A DNA stretch of 64,000 nt from Microvirga puerhi (GTDB lineage: Bacteria > Pseudomonadota > Alphaproteobacteria > Rhizobiales > Beijerinckiaceae), in the NCBI RefSeq assembly GCF_020089865.1, contig NZ_JAIRBM010000005.1, forward strand, positions 250,126 through 314,125, given 5' to 3'. This document shows, in pieces, positions 33,566 through 43,363 of the stretch. Both the position numbers and the translations under genes were made by a program. The notes below the pieces were generated by a model. It was not told the origin of the DNA, did no database searches, and worked only from the letters and a program-made list of their open reading frames with translations. Numbering within the stretch: the first letter of the stretch is position 1; every line of letters starts with the position of its first letter.

Positions 33566-34261
33566 GTGAGCGATAATCTGAAGCGCGATGCGGCGGAGAA
33601 GGCTGCGGCCCTCGTCAGCGACGGCATGAGGCTCGGTCTCGGCACCGGGTCCACGGCGGCCTATTTCGTGGCTGCTCTCGGCGCGCGTGTCCGCGGCGGT
33701 CTCTCCGTCGTTGGTGTTCCCACCTCCGAGGCGACCCTCGATCAGGCCCGCCGCGAGGGCATTCCTCTGACGACCCTCGACGAGACGCCCGAACTCGACC
33801 TGACGGTCGACGGTGCCGACGAGATCGACGATGATCTGCGTCTCATCAAGGGGGGCGGGGGTGCGCTCCTGCGGGAGAAAATCGTGGCGTCCTCCAGCCG
33901 CCGCATGATCGTGATCGCCGACGGAACGAAGCGAGTCTCCCGTCTTGGACGCTTTCCGCTGCCGATCGAAGTCGTGCCTTTCGGCCTGCGCGCGACGCAG
34001 ATCGCCATCGAAAAACTGCTGGAAACCCTGGAGATGAGCGGTGAGATGCATCTCCGGCGGATGGCCGACGGAACGCCCTACATCACCGATGGCGGGCATT
34101 TCATCCTCGATGCGCATCTTGGGCGCATCGACAAGCCGAACGTGCTGGCTTCGACGCTCAACAATATTCCGGGCGTCGTCGAGCACGGTCTTTTCATCGG
34201 CCTTGCCACGGGTGCGATCCTCGCAACCGGGCAGGGTCTCGTCGAACTCGGTCAGATCTGA
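33566..34261 (+). CDS. rpiA: Ribose-5-phosphate isomerase A
   Basis: RpiA interconverts ribose 5-phosphate and ribulose 5-phosphate in the pentose phosphate pathway. The 231-residue product has LGTGSTA near residue 25, the catalytic DGADEID near residue 82, [12 protein letters not shown], and [13 protein letters not shown] with its conserved acid residues. The start is GTG 33566, seven bases after AGGA. It is followed 28 bases later by the DUF2059 gene, probably in one transcript. Confidence 0.95.
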   Translation: MSDNLKRDAAEKAAALVSDGMRLGLGTGSTAAYFVAALGARVRGGLSVVGVPTSEATLDQARREGIPLTTLDETPELDLTVDGADEIDDDLRLIKGGGGALLREKIVASSSRRMIVIADGTKRVSRLGRFPLPIEVVPFGLRATQIAIEKLLETLEMSGEMHLRRMADGTPYITDGGHFILDAHLGRIDKPNVLASTLNNIPGVVEHGLFIGLATGAILATGQGLVELGQI

Positions 34262-34289
34262 CCATACCGTCGTGACTGGAGCTTAACCT

Positions 34290-34793
34290 ATGATCCGTTC
34301 CGCCTCCCGCTTCGCTGCGACCACGGTCGCGATCCTGATGCTCGCAAGCCCCGTTCTGGCTCAGACGGCGCAGCCTACGCCGACTCAGCTGGCGCTGGCC
34401 CGCGAGGTCGCCATCAATTCCGGAATGACGCGCTCGTTCGATGCCATGACCGAGCCTTTCTTCGCTCAGTTGCAGCAGATGAACGTCACGCGTCCCGAGG
34501 TCAAAAAGGACCTCGAGGAGGTGGTCACCATGCTGCGGCCAGAGGTGGATCAGCAGAAGCAGAAGATGATCGACAGCGCCGCCCGTGCCTTCGCCAATCG
34601 GCTCTCCGAGTCCGAGCTGAAGGAGATCGCGGCCTTCTATCAGACGCCGGCCGGCAAGAAATATGTCGAAGTCCAGCCCGGCCTTCTCGACGACATCGTC
34701 AAGGACCTGGCGACCTGGACCCAGAACGTGTCGGAATACATCATGATCCGCGCCCGTGCCGAGATGGGCAAGCGCGGGCATCAGCTCCAGTAA
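34290..34793 (+). CDS. DUF2059 periplasmic protein
   Basis: This 167-residue protein has a signal peptide (residues 1-25, ending VLAQ) and the helical DUF2059 domain near residues 80-145. The segment RLSESELKEIAAFYQTPAGK is the family signature. The family is uncharacterised; most members are periplasmic or outer-membrane associated. It lies directly downstream of rpiA and ends at a strong terminator. Confidence 0.88.
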   Translation: MIRSASRFAATTVAILMLASPVLAQTAQPTPTQLALAREVAINSGMTRSFDAMTEPFFAQLQQMNVTRPEVKKDLEEVVTMLRPEVDQQKQKMIDSAARAFANRLSESELKEIAAFYQTPAGKKYVEVQPGLLDDIVKDLATWTQNVSEYIMIRARAEMGKRGHQLQ

Positions 34794-34812
34794 CGAGCAA
34801 TCCCAGACGCAT

Positions 34813-34841
34813 AAAAAGGCCCGGAACACCGGGCCCTTTTT
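34813..34841 (+). terminator. Bidirectional terminator after DUF2059 gene
   Basis: AAAAAGGCCCGG and CCGGGCCCTTTTT form a GC stem around AACA, with A tract before and T tract after. It can stop the rpiA-DUF2059 transcript and also the convergent P-loop gene. Confidence 0.93.
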
Positions 34842-34874
34842 GTGTGATGCTTGCTCGCCATCAACGCGGTTGCG

Positions 34875-35474
34875 TCACCTTTCGGACGTACCGGCAAGAT
34901 GCAGGGTCAGCTCATGGGTGAGGCGTTCGAGATCCGCTAGGTCGGTCACGTCTACCAGCCGGATCCCTTGTTTGTTTGCCGACGCGACGAGCGCTTCATT
35001 CTCGCGAATGGAGCGCTCCACGAACTTATCGATTGCGCGCTTCGTCTGATCGCTCTGCTGCGAGTGGGCACTGCCTTTCTCGATACGCTCTCGCAGGGCA
35101 TCGCTTTCGGCGTGAAGACAAATCACCAGTGCCTCGCCAATCTCCCAATCGGACAGGTATTCGGGGCGGAGCGCAGACCCTTCCAAGATGAAACCACGAC
35201 CCGCTTCGCGCGCCGCTTTTATCGTTTCCCTAATGAAGGGCCGCATATTCTCATGGTGTACCCGCAGGAACCAATGAATCGTGGCATCCGTCAGGCGGAG
35301 ATAGAATTCCGTGACCGCATCGGGCACGCCCGTCCAAGGTCGGCCTGGATGGCGCCCCAACTTGTCGGTCGAGATGACGGGCCATTCCGTGGCATTGCCA
35401 AGGTCGTGCGCGCATGTCGATTTTCCGACATGAGAGGTGCCAAGTAAAAGCAAGCCAGTCGGTCTGGATGTCAT
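34875..35474 (-). CDS. P-loop kinase-like ATPase
   Basis: This 199-residue protein starts with a Walker A motif LLGTSHVGKST at residues ~10-20. The ISTDKLGRHPGRPW segment and FILEGSALRPEYL suggest a small-molecule kinase similar to 2-phosphoglycerate kinase or AAA_33 proteins. The substrate is unknown. The gene is somewhat less GC-rich than its neighbours. It converges with the DUF2059 gene. Confidence 0.72.
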   Translation of the reverse strand: MTSRPTGLLLLGTSHVGKSTCAHDLGNATEWPVISTDKLGRHPGRPWTGVPDAVTEFYLRLTDATIHWFLRVHHENMRPFIRETIKAAREAGRGFILEGSALRPEYLSDWEIGEALVICLHAESDALRERIEKGSAHSQQSDQTKRAIDKFVERSIRENEALVASANKQGIRLVDVTDLADLERLTHELTLHLAGTSER

Positions 35475-35504
35475 AGAAGGTACGTCCTCACCAGGAATGC
35501 GGCA

Positions 35505-36029
35505 CTAGAATATGATCTGCGCCGCCTCGAAGAGGTCGACGAACCCGCCTCTCTGAAGCGTGAGGTTGTGATGCGCCACAATCTGCGCGCCGGACAATTC
35601 CGGTGTATCGAATGTCGTGTGCCCGTCGCTCACCAGGGTCACCGCGTAACCGAGATCGCGCGCTGCGCGGCATGTCGTATCGATGCAGTACTCGGTCTGC
35701 ATGCCGGCGATGACGAGCCGATCGATGCTTTGAGAGTGAAGGCGCTCATGCAGGTCGGTTCCGACAAAGGCGCTGCACCGGTCCTTGTCGATGATCGGCT
35801 CGCGATCTTGTGGCGCAACGGCGGAATCGATGTCCCAGCCAGGCGTGCCACGCTCAAGGGGATCACCGGCACCTCCATCGTGGCGGACATGAAAGATCGG
35901 GATCCCGCGCGCTCTCGCCCGTACAAGCAGATCGGCGCTCCGAGACAGCACCGCATCCCCGGCGTAAGGCTTGTCCGTCAAGCCGAAATTCCCGCGTTGC
36001 AGGTCGATCACCAGCAGTGCTGTCGTCAT
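35505..36029 (-). CDS. Isochorismatase-family cysteine hydrolase
   Basis: This 174-residue hydrolase has the triad region of the family: Asp in [11 protein letters not shown] near residue 8, and nucleophilic Cys in [15 protein letters not shown] near residue 115. The substrate cannot be told; relatives act on nicotinamide, N-carbamoyl compounds or isochorismate. ATG 36029 lies 7 bases after GGGGGG and overlaps the stop of the GFA gene in ATGA, so the two are coupled. Confidence 0.88.
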   Translation of the reverse strand: MTTALLVIDLQRGNFGLTDKPYAGDAVLSRSADLLVRARARGIPIFHVRHDGGAGDPLERGTPGWDIDSAVAPQDREPIIDKDRCSAFVGTDLHERLHSQSIDRLVIAGMQTEYCIDTTCRAARDLGYAVTLVSDGHTTFDTPELSGAQIVAHHNLTLQRGGFVDLFEAAQIIF

Positions 36030-36487
36030 CGCTGATCCCCCCATTGTGCGAAGGCGGCGAGCAGTTCCGGAAATTTCTCCGCAGGCGGAAACTTCTCGAA
36101 ACTGTGGGGTGCCGGGGTCTTCGCCCAGGGAAGCATCTCGCTCGTATAGGTTTCGACGAAAGGAACGAAGTCATGCGCATCGTCGAACATCGTGCTGCGC
36201 ACGTTGACGAGATCGTCGAGACCTGCCGGGCGGGTGAACACCCAGCTCATGCAGAAGGCGCAGAAGAAGTGACGGGAGGTGCCGTGGAGACCGCCGATCA
36301 CGGGCTCTCCCTGTAGGATCTCAAATCCGTCGCTTGGATAGAGAGTGCTGAGCGAGAAGGCGCTTGCCGTCATGCGCTGGCACCCGGTGCAATGGCACGC
36401 CATGGTGATCAGCGGCCGGGATGTGACGCGAAACCTCAAGCGGCCGCACCGGCATCCACCTTCCTTCGCAACGTCTTTGTCGGTCAT
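36026..36487 (-). CDS. GFA-family zinc protein (glutathione-dependent formaldehyde-activating-like)
   Basis: This 153-residue protein has the GFA zinc-binding set: [10 protein letters not shown] near residue 10, CHCTGCQRM near residue 31 and FFCAFCMSW near residue 75. Members bind two zinc ions and include an enzyme once thought to join formaldehyde to glutathione. Catalysis by this subgroup is unproven. ATG 36487 is the natural start; the frame upstream runs into a long palindrome. It is the first gene of a two-gene operon with the isochorismatase. Confidence 0.88.
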   Translation of the reverse strand: MTDKDVAKEGGCRCGRLRFRVTSRPLITMACHCTGCQRMTASAFSLSTLYPSDGFEILQGEPVIGGLHGTSRHFFCAFCMSWVFTRPAGLDDLVNVRSTMFDDAHDFVPFVETYTSEMLPWAKTPAPHSFEKFPPAEKFPELLAAFAQWGDQR

Positions 36488-36532
36488 CGCCTGCTCCGCT
36501 TTTTGAAGAGTGCATCGTTCGAGGCAGACCCA

Positions 36533-36582
36533 GAGGGCCGCGTCAGCGAAAACCGGGTCCACTTTTCGCTGACGCGGCCCTC
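36533..36582. repeat. 20-base perfect inverted repeat, CCGGxxCCAC-loop family
   Basis: The arms at 36533-36552 and 36563-36582 are perfectly complementary over 20 bases (inner ends GCGAAAA and TTTTCGC). The 10-base loop is CCGGGTCCAC (36553-36562). It lies about 45 bases upstream of the GFA gene. The loop matches those at 28694 and, less well, 27575. Confidence 0.85.
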
Positions 36583-36637
36583 CGGTTCCGCACGATGCGC
36601 TCGCATCGGGAGCCCGCTTGGTGCGGGCCGGAGCTCA

Positions 36638-36663
36638 CCGGAGGGCAGGAAGCTGCCCTCCGG
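36638..36663. terminator. Hairpin after tctA
   Basis: CCGGAGGGCAG and CTGCCCTCCGG are perfectly complementary around GAAG, 13 bases beyond the tctA stop on the minus strand. There is no T tract, so it may stop transcription weakly or protect the transcript end. Confidence 0.55.
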
Positions 36664-36675
36664 GTATCGATCGTC

Positions 36676-38175
36676 TTAGTCTTCCTGCATCTTGAAGCGG
36701 TTGAGCCCCTTGAGCATGAAGGGCAGGATCAGCGCGATGACGGCGATGCCGAGGAGAGTCGCTGAGATCGGGCTCTGCAGCAGGATCATCGGATCGCCGA
36801 GGCTGATCGAAAGCGCGCGGCGGAGCTGCGCCTCCGCGATGGGCCCAAGGATCAATCCGACGACTACCGGAGCGATGGGATAATCGAACCGGCGCATGAG
36901 GAAGCCGAGGACACCGAAGACCCCGAGCATGGTGAGCTCCACGACGGAAGGCTTGGCGGCGATGGTGCCCATGGTAGCGAAGACCAGAATGCCCGCATAG
37001 AGCCAGGGTTGCGGGATCGCCAGGAGCTTCACCCAGAGGCCGACCAGCGGCAGGTTCAGGACCAGCAGCATGGTGTTCGCAATGAACAGGCTGGCAATCA
37101 GACCCCATACCAGTTCGGGCCGCTCGGCGAAGAGCAGGGGACCGGGATTGAGGCCGTATTGCTGGAAGCCGGCGAGCATCATGGCGGCGGTCGCGGAGGT
37201 CGGCAGACCAAGAGCCAGGAGCGGCACCAGCGTTCCCGCCGCGGAGGCGTTGTTCGCTGCTTCGGGCCCGGCAACGCCTTCGATGGCGCCCTTGCCGAAT
37301 TCCTCCGGATACTTGGTCAGGCGCTTCTCTGCGGAATATGACAGGAAGGTCGGGATCTCCGCGCCGCCGGCCGGCAGGGCGCCGATCGGGAAGCCGAAGA
37401 GGGTACCGCGCAACCAGGGTTTCCACGAGCGTTTCCAGTCCTCCTTGGTCATCCAGAGCGATCCGCGTACCGGCTCGAGGACTTCCTCCTGGATGTGGCG
37501 TCGGGAGGCGACGTAGAGCGCCTCGCCCACTGCGAAGAGGCCGACCGCCAGGGTCGTCACCTCGACGCCGTCGAGGAGTTCCGGCACGCCGAAGGTCAGG
37601 CGCGCCTGGCCGGTGAGCTTGTCGATGCCGACGAGGCCGAGCGCAAGCCCGACGAACAGGCTGGTGAGCCCGCGCACGGGCGAGTCGCCGAAGGTTGCCG
37701 AGACCGTCACGAAGGCCACGCACATCAGGGCGAAGTAGTCCTCCGGACCGAACTGCACCGCCAGCTCGACGAGGGTCGGAGCAAGGAAGGCGAGGCCCAG
37801 GGTCGCGATCGTGCCGGCCACGAAGGAGCCGATGGCGGAAGTGGCAAGCGCCGGCCCGCCGCGTCCGGCCTTCGCCATCTTGTTGCCTTCGAGCGCCGTC
37901 GCCATGGAGGCGCTTTCGCCGGGCGTGTTGATGAGGATCGCCGTGGTCGAGCCGCCATACATGCCGCCGTAATAGATGCCGGCGAACATGATGATCGAAC
38001 CGCCCGGATCGAGCTTGAAGGTGATCGGCAGCAGCAGCGCGACGGTCAGCGCCGGACCGATGCCAGGCAACACACCGACGGCAGTACCCAGGAGCACGCC
38101 GACGAGCGCGAAGAGCAGATTCATCGGCTGGAGGGCGACCGTCACGCCATGGGCGAGGGCGAAAAAGGATTCCAT
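36676..38175 (-). CDS. tctA: Tripartite tricarboxylate transporter, large permease
   Basis: TctA is the large inner-membrane subunit of a secondary transporter for citrate or related organic acids. The 499-residue product has about 11-12 hydrophobic segments. The family signatures [17 protein letters not shown] near residue 38 and [21 protein letters not shown] near residue 255 are present. It follows tctB by four bases in the order tctC-tctB-tctA. The substrate is set by TctC and cannot be read from this subunit. No tctDE regulator is next to it. Confidence 0.95.
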   Translation of the reverse strand: MESFFALAHGVTVALQPMNLLFALVGVLLGTAVGVLPGIGPALTVALLLPITFKLDPGGSIIMFAGIYYGGMYGGSTTAILINTPGESASMATALEGNKMAKAGRGGPALATSAIGSFVAGTIATLGLAFLAPTLVELAVQFGPEDYFALMCVAFVTVSATFGDSPVRGLTSLFVGLALGLVGIDKLTGQARLTFGVPELLDGVEVTTLAVGLFAVGEALYVASRRHIQEEVLEPVRGSLWMTKEDWKRSWKPWLRGTLFGFPIGALPAGGAEIPTFLSYSAEKRLTKYPEEFGKGAIEGVAGPEAANNASAAGTLVPLLALGLPTSATAAMMLAGFQQYGLNPGPLLFAERPELVWGLIASLFIANTMLLVLNLPLVGLWVKLLAIPQPWLYAGILVFATMGTIAAKPSVVELTMLGVFGVLGFLMRRFDYPIAPVVVGLILGPIAEAQLRRALSISLGDPMILLQSPISATLLGIAVIALILPFMLKGLNRFKMQED

Positions 38176-38179
38176 GTCG

Positions 38180-38659
38180 TTACGCTCCGATCAGACGCTC
38201 GAGGGGGCCCATCGGCAGGCTCAAGGTCAGGAGCTTGGCGAACAGCAGATAGATCACGAGGCCGGCGACCAGGCCGATCACCAGGTCGATGATGAAGGCG
38301 CGTCGCCCGAAGGCCGCGGAGGTGCAGGCGAAGAGAACGGCGGTTGCCGGAATGAAGCCGACATTGAACTCGACGAAGGCGATCAGGAGAGCGAGGCCAC
38401 CGATGATGAGCAGGATGGGCGTCCACCGCAGGCTTTCTCGCTCCGGCAGTTCGCCGCGAAAGGCGCTGACCGCGTTACCCACGGCAAGGATCGCAAGGCC
38501 GATGGAGACCACCATGGGCATCGCCTTCGGGCCCAGGCCATAGACAGAGGAGAGCTGCAGGCTGCTCATGTCCTGCCAGATCAGCCCGGCGAGGACGAGC
38601 AGTGCTAGGGCAATCAGGAGGCCTGGCTTGTCGACGCGCCGTGGATTGGGTGTCGTCAT
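38180..38659 (-). CDS. tctB: Tripartite tricarboxylate transporter, small permease
   Basis: TctB is the small membrane subunit. The 159-residue product has four hydrophobic helices (residues ~12-30, 45-62, 80-100 and 125-150, the last a long split segment). [21 protein letters not shown] is typical of the family. It lies between tctC and tctA, separated from tctC by a hairpin. Confidence 0.92.
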   Translation of the reverse strand: MTTPNPRRVDKPGLLIALALLVLAGLIWQDMSSLQLSSVYGLGPKAMPMVVSIGLAILAVGNAVSAFRGELPERESLRWTPILLIIGGLALLIAFVEFNVGFIPATAVLFACTSAAFGRRAFIIDLVIGLVAGLVIYLLFAKLLTLSLPMGPLERLIGA

Positions 38660-38680
38660 TGTTGTTCTTCCTTAGAAAAG

Positions 38681-38703
38681 AAGCGCCGCACGGGGCGGCG
38701 CTT
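38681..38703 (-). terminator. Hairpin between tctC and tctB
   Basis: AAGCGCCGC and GCGGCGCTT are complementary around a 5-base loop. On the minus strand it follows tctC by about 25 bases and is followed by TCTTTTC. It probably acts as a partial terminator or RNA stabiliser that yields more binding protein than permease. Confidence 0.65.
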
Positions 38704-38728
38704 CCAGACGTCGTTCCGGGTCGTCCGT

Positions 38729-39703
38729 TTATGACTTCACGAGGCCGACGGAGGTCAAGACTTCTTTGGTACGGACCTGGTCGTCGGTCAGGAACTTGGC
38801 GAAGGCATCGCCCGACTGGTAGGCGTCGTCCCAGCCCTTCTGCTGTAGGATTTCCTGCCATTCCTTCGACTTGACGAGCTTGTCGATGGTGTCGCTCAGG
38901 GCCTTCTTCTGCTCGGCCGTGATGCCGGGAGGAGCGACGACGGCGCGCCAGTTGGCGATCTCGAGATCGACGCCCTGATCCTTCAGGGACGGCATCTCTG
39001 CCGTGCCCTTGCCGGCAGGCGTGGTCAGGCCGATGAGGCGCAGCTTGCCGGCCTTGATCTGGCTTTCGAATTCGCCGTAGCCGGCGATGCCCGCGGTAAC
39101 CTTGCCGCCGAGGATGGCCGCAAGCGACTCGCCGCCGCCCGAGAACGGGATGTAGTTGATCTTGGTCGGGTCAGCGCCGACGGCCTTGGCGAAGAGGGCC
39201 GCCGCGATGTGGTCGACGCCACCGGCAGAGCCGCCGGCCCAGGTTACCTTCGCCGGGTCGGCCTTCACGGCTGCCGCGAGGTCCTTGGCGTTCTTGATCG
39301 GCGAGTTGGCCGGGACGACGATGGCCTCGTACTCGCCTGTCAGGCGGGCGATCGGGGTGGTCTGATCGAGGGTCACCGGAGACTTGTTGGTGAGGAGAGC
39401 GCCGACCATCACATAGCCCATGACCATGAGCTGGTCGCCAGCGCCCTTGGCACCGTTCACGAACTGGGCGATGCCGATGGAGCCGCCGGCGCCCGGAACG
39501 TTCGTTACCTGGACGCTCTTGACGAGGCCGGACTGGGTCAGGGCCTGCTGCATGGAGCGGGCCGTCTGGTCCCAGCCGCCGCCCGGCGCTGCCGGGGCCA
39601 TGATCTTGAGTTCAGCCATCTGGGCCGAAGCCGTCGTGACAAAGCCTGCCACGGCCGCGGCGGCGAGCATGCCCCGCCAGAGGCCCTTGCGATAATGGCT
39701 CAT
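38729..39703 (-). CDS. tctC: Tripartite tricarboxylate transporter, periplasmic binding protein
   Basis: TctC (Bug family) captures the organic acid in the periplasm. ATG 39703 follows GGAGGAAAT and gives 324 residues with a signal peptide (residues 1-27, ending ASAQ). The family features are [17 protein letters not shown] near residue 34, [14 protein letters not shown] near residue 70 and [17 protein letters not shown] near residue 150. It is the first gene of tctCBA and is divergent from the O-antigen ligase-like gene. Confidence 0.95.
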   Translation of the reverse strand: MSHYRKGLWRGMLAAAAVAGFVTTASAQMAELKIMAPAAPGGGWDQTARSMQQALTQSGLVKSVQVTNVPGAGGSIGIAQFVNGAKGAGDQLMVMGYVMVGALLTNKSPVTLDQTTPIARLTGEYEAIVVPANSPIKNAKDLAAAVKADPAKVTWAGGSAGGVDHIAAALFAKAVGADPTKINYIPFSGGGESLAAILGGKVTAGIAGYGEFESQIKAGKLRLIGLTTPAGKGTAEMPSLKDQGVDLEIANWRAVVAPPGITAEQKKALSDTIDKLVKSKEWQEILQQKGWDDAYQSGDAFAKFLTDDQVRTKEVLTSVGLVKS

Positions 39704-39857
39704 TCTATTTCCTCCGATACTCGAGAAATTTCGCGCGTGTCGCTTGACTGTTCCCATGCGGGAGCCCGCGCGCTGCGACAAACCGTAAAGCTCGAAAGTG
39801 CCTCCGGCAAGCGCTTGCTGCTTTATCGGCGTTAAACCTTCGCGTAAGAGCCAGCCC

Positions 39858-41117
39858 ATGAAAGTTCTCGCCCCGGCCTCCGCCGACATGCCTCCGGCTC
39901 AGTCACACTCCCTTCTGGCACAGGGATTGTGGCGGGCCTCCATGGTGGCGCTTGCCCTTATGCCGATCGGAATGGCCATCGCTCACCGGTCGAGCCCGGC
40001 CTTCGTTTCCCTGGCGGCACTCTTCGCCCTGGGGGCGGTTATGGCCGAAGGAAGCCTAGGACCATTCGCCGCGAGAATGCGCTCCGCACTTGCGTCGCCG
40101 ACTGGTATGGCCGCCACGGCCTTCATCGTCTGGAGCCTCGTATCCATCGCGTGGAGCCCGTTCAAGGGCTTGTCCATGAGCGCGTTCGGGGAATTTGTTC
40201 TTCCCGTTGTGGCGGTCTTCGTCCTCGGGCTGACGCTTCCCGGCCGCATGAGCCGGGGTGCCTTCTGGCTTCTCGTCGGCGCTTGCGTTCTGGCCTGCGT
40301 CACGATGCTCATCGAACTCAAGACAGGGCTCGCCTTGCGCCGGTCCCTCGGGATGCGTTGGAACAGCTTCATCTTCAACCGACCGATCCTGACCCTTCTC
40401 TGCCTGACGCCAGCCGTCGTGGCATGGCTTCTGCGTCATGTCCGCTATGGCTGGATCGCGAGTCTGGCCTTCGCGGCGCTGGTCTTCACCGCCATGGCCC
40501 ATTCGGAAAGCGGGGCATCGATCCTCGGCTTTGCCGCCGGGACCGCGACATTTCTCTTTGCCCTGGCCGCGCCATGCCTCGGAACACGCCTCGCCGTCAT
40601 CGCCTTCGTGCTCCTGACCGCCGCGGCGCCCTTCCTGGGGACAATCGCCGACCGGGTGATTCCACAAAGCGTGCATCAGACATTGGCGAACGATCATTCG
40701 CGCGATCGCGTCGATATATGGCTCAGCTTCGGAGAGGTCATTCGCCAGCAGCCGGTCCTCGGCACCGGCTTCGGGATCAGCCCGCGGATGCGCGATGCTG
40801 CCGTTGCCGACCGGATCCCGAGCGAGGACGAAACTCTCCTGGGCGTCGGTCATCCCCACAATGCCTTGATTCAGATCTGGGTTGAGCTCGGCGGTATCGG
40901 GGCCCTTCTGGCGCTTTCGGTAATCCTTCTTACCTTGAGGGTAGTCGCCCGGCAGGAGCGTCTGGTGGCGGCGGCGTCGCTGACCCTTCTGGCGGCCGCG
41001 ACGGCGGTCGCCATGGTCGGCCATGGCGCCTGGCAGGGTTGGTGGGCGGCATCGCTGGGAGCCGCTGTCGTATGGATTCTGGCCGCGCGCCGGACAAAGC
41101 TGGGGAAGCAATCATGA
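39858..41117 (+). CDS. O-antigen ligase/polymerase-family membrane protein
   Basis: This 419-residue inner-membrane protein has about 10-12 hydrophobic segments. The large periplasmic loop carries RDRVDIWLSFGEVIRQQPVLG then GVGHPHNALIQIWVELG near residue 340, which is the Wzy_C/WaaL signature. Such proteins join or polymerise lipid-linked glycans at the periplasmic face. ATG 39858 has no strong ribosome site. Its stop overlaps the gor start in ATGA. The glycan cassette lies 1.4 kb downstream. Confidence 0.85.
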   Translation: MKVLAPASADMPPAQSHSLLAQGLWRASMVALALMPIGMAIAHRSSPAFVSLAALFALGAVMAEGSLGPFAARMRSALASPTGMAATAFIVWSLVSIAWSPFKGLSMSAFGEFVLPVVAVFVLGLTLPGRMSRGAFWLLVGACVLACVTMLIELKTGLALRRSLGMRWNSFIFNRPILTLLCLTPAVVAWLLRHVRYGWIASLAFAALVFTAMAHSESGASILGFAAGTATFLFALAAPCLGTRLAVIAFVLLTAAAPFLGTIADRVIPQSVHQTLANDHSRDRVDIWLSFGEVIRQQPVLGTGFGISPRMRDAAVADRIPSEDETLLGVGHPHNALIQIWVELGGIGALLALSVILLTLRVVARQERLVAAASLTLLAAATAVAMVGHGAWQGWWAASLGAAVVWILAARRTKLGKQS

Positions 41118-42499
41118 GCGATTTCGACGTCGACCTTTTCGTCATCGGCGCGGGGTCGGGTGGCGTCCGTGCTGCGCGCATCGCGGCCGGCTACGGCGCC
41201 AAGGTGATGATCGCCGAGGAGTACCGGGTCGGGGGCACCTGCGTCATTCGCGGCTGCGTCCCCAAGAAGCTGATGGTCTATGCCAGCCGCTTCCGCGACG
41301 AATTCGAGGAGGCAGCGGGCTTCGGCTGGACCCTGTCCGAGCCTCGCTTCGAGTGGGCGACCTTGATGCGCAACCTCCACAAGGAGGTGGATCGGCTAGA
41401 GGGGATTTACCGGGCCAACCTGGAGAAAGTCGGCGTCGACGTCGTCGATAGCCGCGCGGTGATCATCGATCCCCACACGGTTCGCCTTCTCAAGACGGGC
41501 GAAGAGATTCGCGCCCGCTATATCCTGATTGCGGTCGGAGCCCATCCGGTGATGGGTCCGCCCATTCCAGGCGGCGAACTTGGAATCACCTCCAACGAAG
41601 TGTTTCACCTCAAGGAGCAGCCGCGGCGCCTCCTGGTGGTCGGGGGCGGCTACATCGCGGTGGAGTTCGCCGGTGTTTTCGCCGGCCTCGGCAGCGAGGT
41701 GACGCTTCTGCACAGAGGCAACAAGCTCCTGCGCGGGTTCGACGAGGACATTCGCGATGCGCTCGGCGCCGCCTATGTCCAGCGTGGAATCGATGTGCTT
41801 CTGGAACGCACCATCCAACGTCTCGATCGCAACCCGGACGGCATTGCCGCCACCCTGAGCGACGGCAGCGTCGTGACGGTGGATCAGGTGCTCGTCGCCA
41901 CCGGACGCCGTCCGAACACGGCCAATCTCGGTCTCGAGAACGTGGGCGTGAGCGTCGACGAGGTCGGCGCGGTGATCGTCGACGGCTATTCCCAGACGAT
42001 CGTTCCGTCCATCTATGCGGTCGGCGACGTCACAAACCGGGCGAACCTGACACCCATCGCGATCCGCGAGGGACATGCCTTCGCCGACACGGTCTTCGGC
42101 GACAGGCCGACCATGGTCGATCATGATCTGATCCCGACCGCCGTGTTCTCGACGCCCGAGATCGGCGTCATCGGCTGCGGCGAGGCAGCCGCCCGGGAGC
42201 GCTTCGGCGACGTGGAGATCTACTACACTACGTTCCGTCCCATGAAGGCGACATTGTCGGGCAGCCAGGACCGGGTGCTGATGAAGCTCGTGGTCGACAA
42301 GGCCACCGACAAGGTGGTCGGCGTCCACATCATGTCCCCCGACGCGGGCGAGATGATCCAGCTCGCCGGCATCGCCGTGACCATGGGAGCGACCAAAGCC
42401 GATTTCGACCGCACCGTGGCCGTCCACCCGACGGCGGCGGAAGAACTCGTGACCATGCGCACCCCGTTCGTGGTGAAGAAGCCCGTGGCGGTGGGGTAG
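41114..42499 (+). CDS. gor: Glutathione-disulfide reductase
   Basis: Gor reduces oxidised glutathione with NADPH in the cytoplasm. The 461-residue flavoprotein has the FAD motif VIGAGSGGVRAARIAA, the redox-active disulfide GGTCVIRGCVPKK near residue 40, an NADPH motif VVGGGYIAVEFAGVFAGLG near residue 178, and the C-terminal active base in VHPTAAEE near residue 438. The start overlaps the preceding stop. It supports the glutathione-dependent glyoxalase and GFA-type functions in the window. Confidence 0.96.
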   Translation: MSDFDVDLFVIGAGSGGVRAARIAAGYGAKVMIAEEYRVGGTCVIRGCVPKKLMVYASRFRDEFEEAAGFGWTLSEPRFEWATLMRNLHKEVDRLEGIYRANLEKVGVDVVDSRAVIIDPHTVRLLKTGEEIRARYILIAVGAHPVMGPPIPGGELGITSNEVFHLKEQPRRLLVVGGGYIAVEFAGVFAGLGSEVTLLHRGNKLLRGFDEDIRDALGAAYVQRGIDVLLERTIQRLDRNPDGIAATLSDGSVVTVDQVLVATGRRPNTANLGLENVGVSVDEVGAVIVDGYSQTIVPSIYAVGDVTNRANLTPIAIREGHAFADTVFGDRPTMVDHDLIPTAVFSTPEIGVIGCGEAAARERFGDVEIYYTTFRPMKATLSGSQDRVLMKLVVDKATDKVVGVHIMSPDAGEMIQLAGIAVTMGATKADFDRTVAVHPTAAEELVTMRTPFVVKKPVAVG

Positions 42500-42519
42500 G
42501 GGGCGGCTATGCCCTCTCG

Positions 42520-43347
42520 CTAGTCCCAGGTGGTAGCGTCGTACCAGGAGACGCCCTGATTGAGCTCGCTCATCAGAGCGTCGTACTGGGCTTGTGCATC
42601 GACGACTACGATCGAGGTGTCGCCGACCGTACCGTGCTTCAGAATCCCGTAGCGGCTATTGAGATAATTGCAGAACTTCGTGACGACGTATGATCCCCAG
42701 CGGATAGCGTGCACATAAGCGTCCGCTTCGATCGAGCGGCCTGCAGTATCTATGAGATTATAATGATGCGGGCGTCCGAAGAAGACCGGACGTGGATAAT
42801 CCTGCTTGAGAATATACTCCGGCATATGGATCATTGAGTTGGAATCGAGACTCGCTCCGAGGTAAGCAACCTTGCCGTTGCGCTTCATGAGCTCATGCCA
42901 GGGAGAGCCAACATCCATTGAATAGGCAAATTGGTGGTGATTCTCAAGGAAGGGTTCGAATGAGCGCGGCCCCCAAACGGCGCAGTTGTAAATAGGATTG
43001 GTGCTGCGCTTCACATCGGAAAATTCGAGAAACAGCTGAGGAAGAAAGCCCCTATTGGTGCGCTGATGCCTCAGGTCGAAGGTGGTGCCGCGAAAAGAGG
43101 CCATTTGATAATCGGGAAGAAACTCGGATGGCATCATCAGAATGCCCTCAGAACCAACGAGATCTTTCAGTCCCCGTATGACATTGCGCCCGTAGTGGTC
43201 GCTCAAGGACCATTCTGCTTCTTCCGGCCAGCCGTAATAGAGGCTCCGAAACGCCGTATGAGTGAGAAGGCTATCGCCCTCACGGACACCCAGTTCGCGC
43301 AAGCACGATACAAGCGCTTCCACCGGAATAGGATATTTACGGTCCAT
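42520..43347 (-). CDS. AAC(3)-family acetyltransferase in a glycan cassette
   Basis: This 275-residue protein matches the aminoglycoside 3-N-acetyltransferase (Antibiotic_NAT) fold. Segments are LLTHTAFRSL near residue 27, ILMMPSEFLPD, NPIYNCAVWGP near residue 125, and GSPWHELMKRNGKVAYLGA then SMIHMPEY. The His and Glu of the last block fit the family active site. Here it follows a deacetylase-like and a glycosyltransferase-like gene, so acetylation of an amino sugar is more likely than drug resistance. It lies 16 bases after the upstream gene. Confidence 0.78.
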   Translation of the reverse strand: MDRKYPIPVEALVSCLRELGVREGDSLLTHTAFRSLYYGWPEEAEWSLSDHYGRNVIRGLKDLVGSEGILMMPSEFLPDYQMASFRGTTFDLRHQRTNRGFLPQLFLEFSDVKRSTNPIYNCAVWGPRSFEPFLENHHQFAYSMDVGSPWHELMKRNGKVAYLGASLDSNSMIHMPEYILKQDYPRPVFFGRPHHYNLIDTAGRSIEADAYVHAIRWGSYVVTKFCNYLNSRYGILKHGTVGDTSIVVVDAQAQYDALMSELNQGVSWYDATTWD

Positions 43348-43363
43348 GTGCTGATCTTTTCTC

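Noticed and set aside
42520-43347. Aminoglycoside resistance gene
   Set aside because: The fold is AAC(3)-like, but the gene sits in a glycan-modification cassette, so drug acetylation is not supported.
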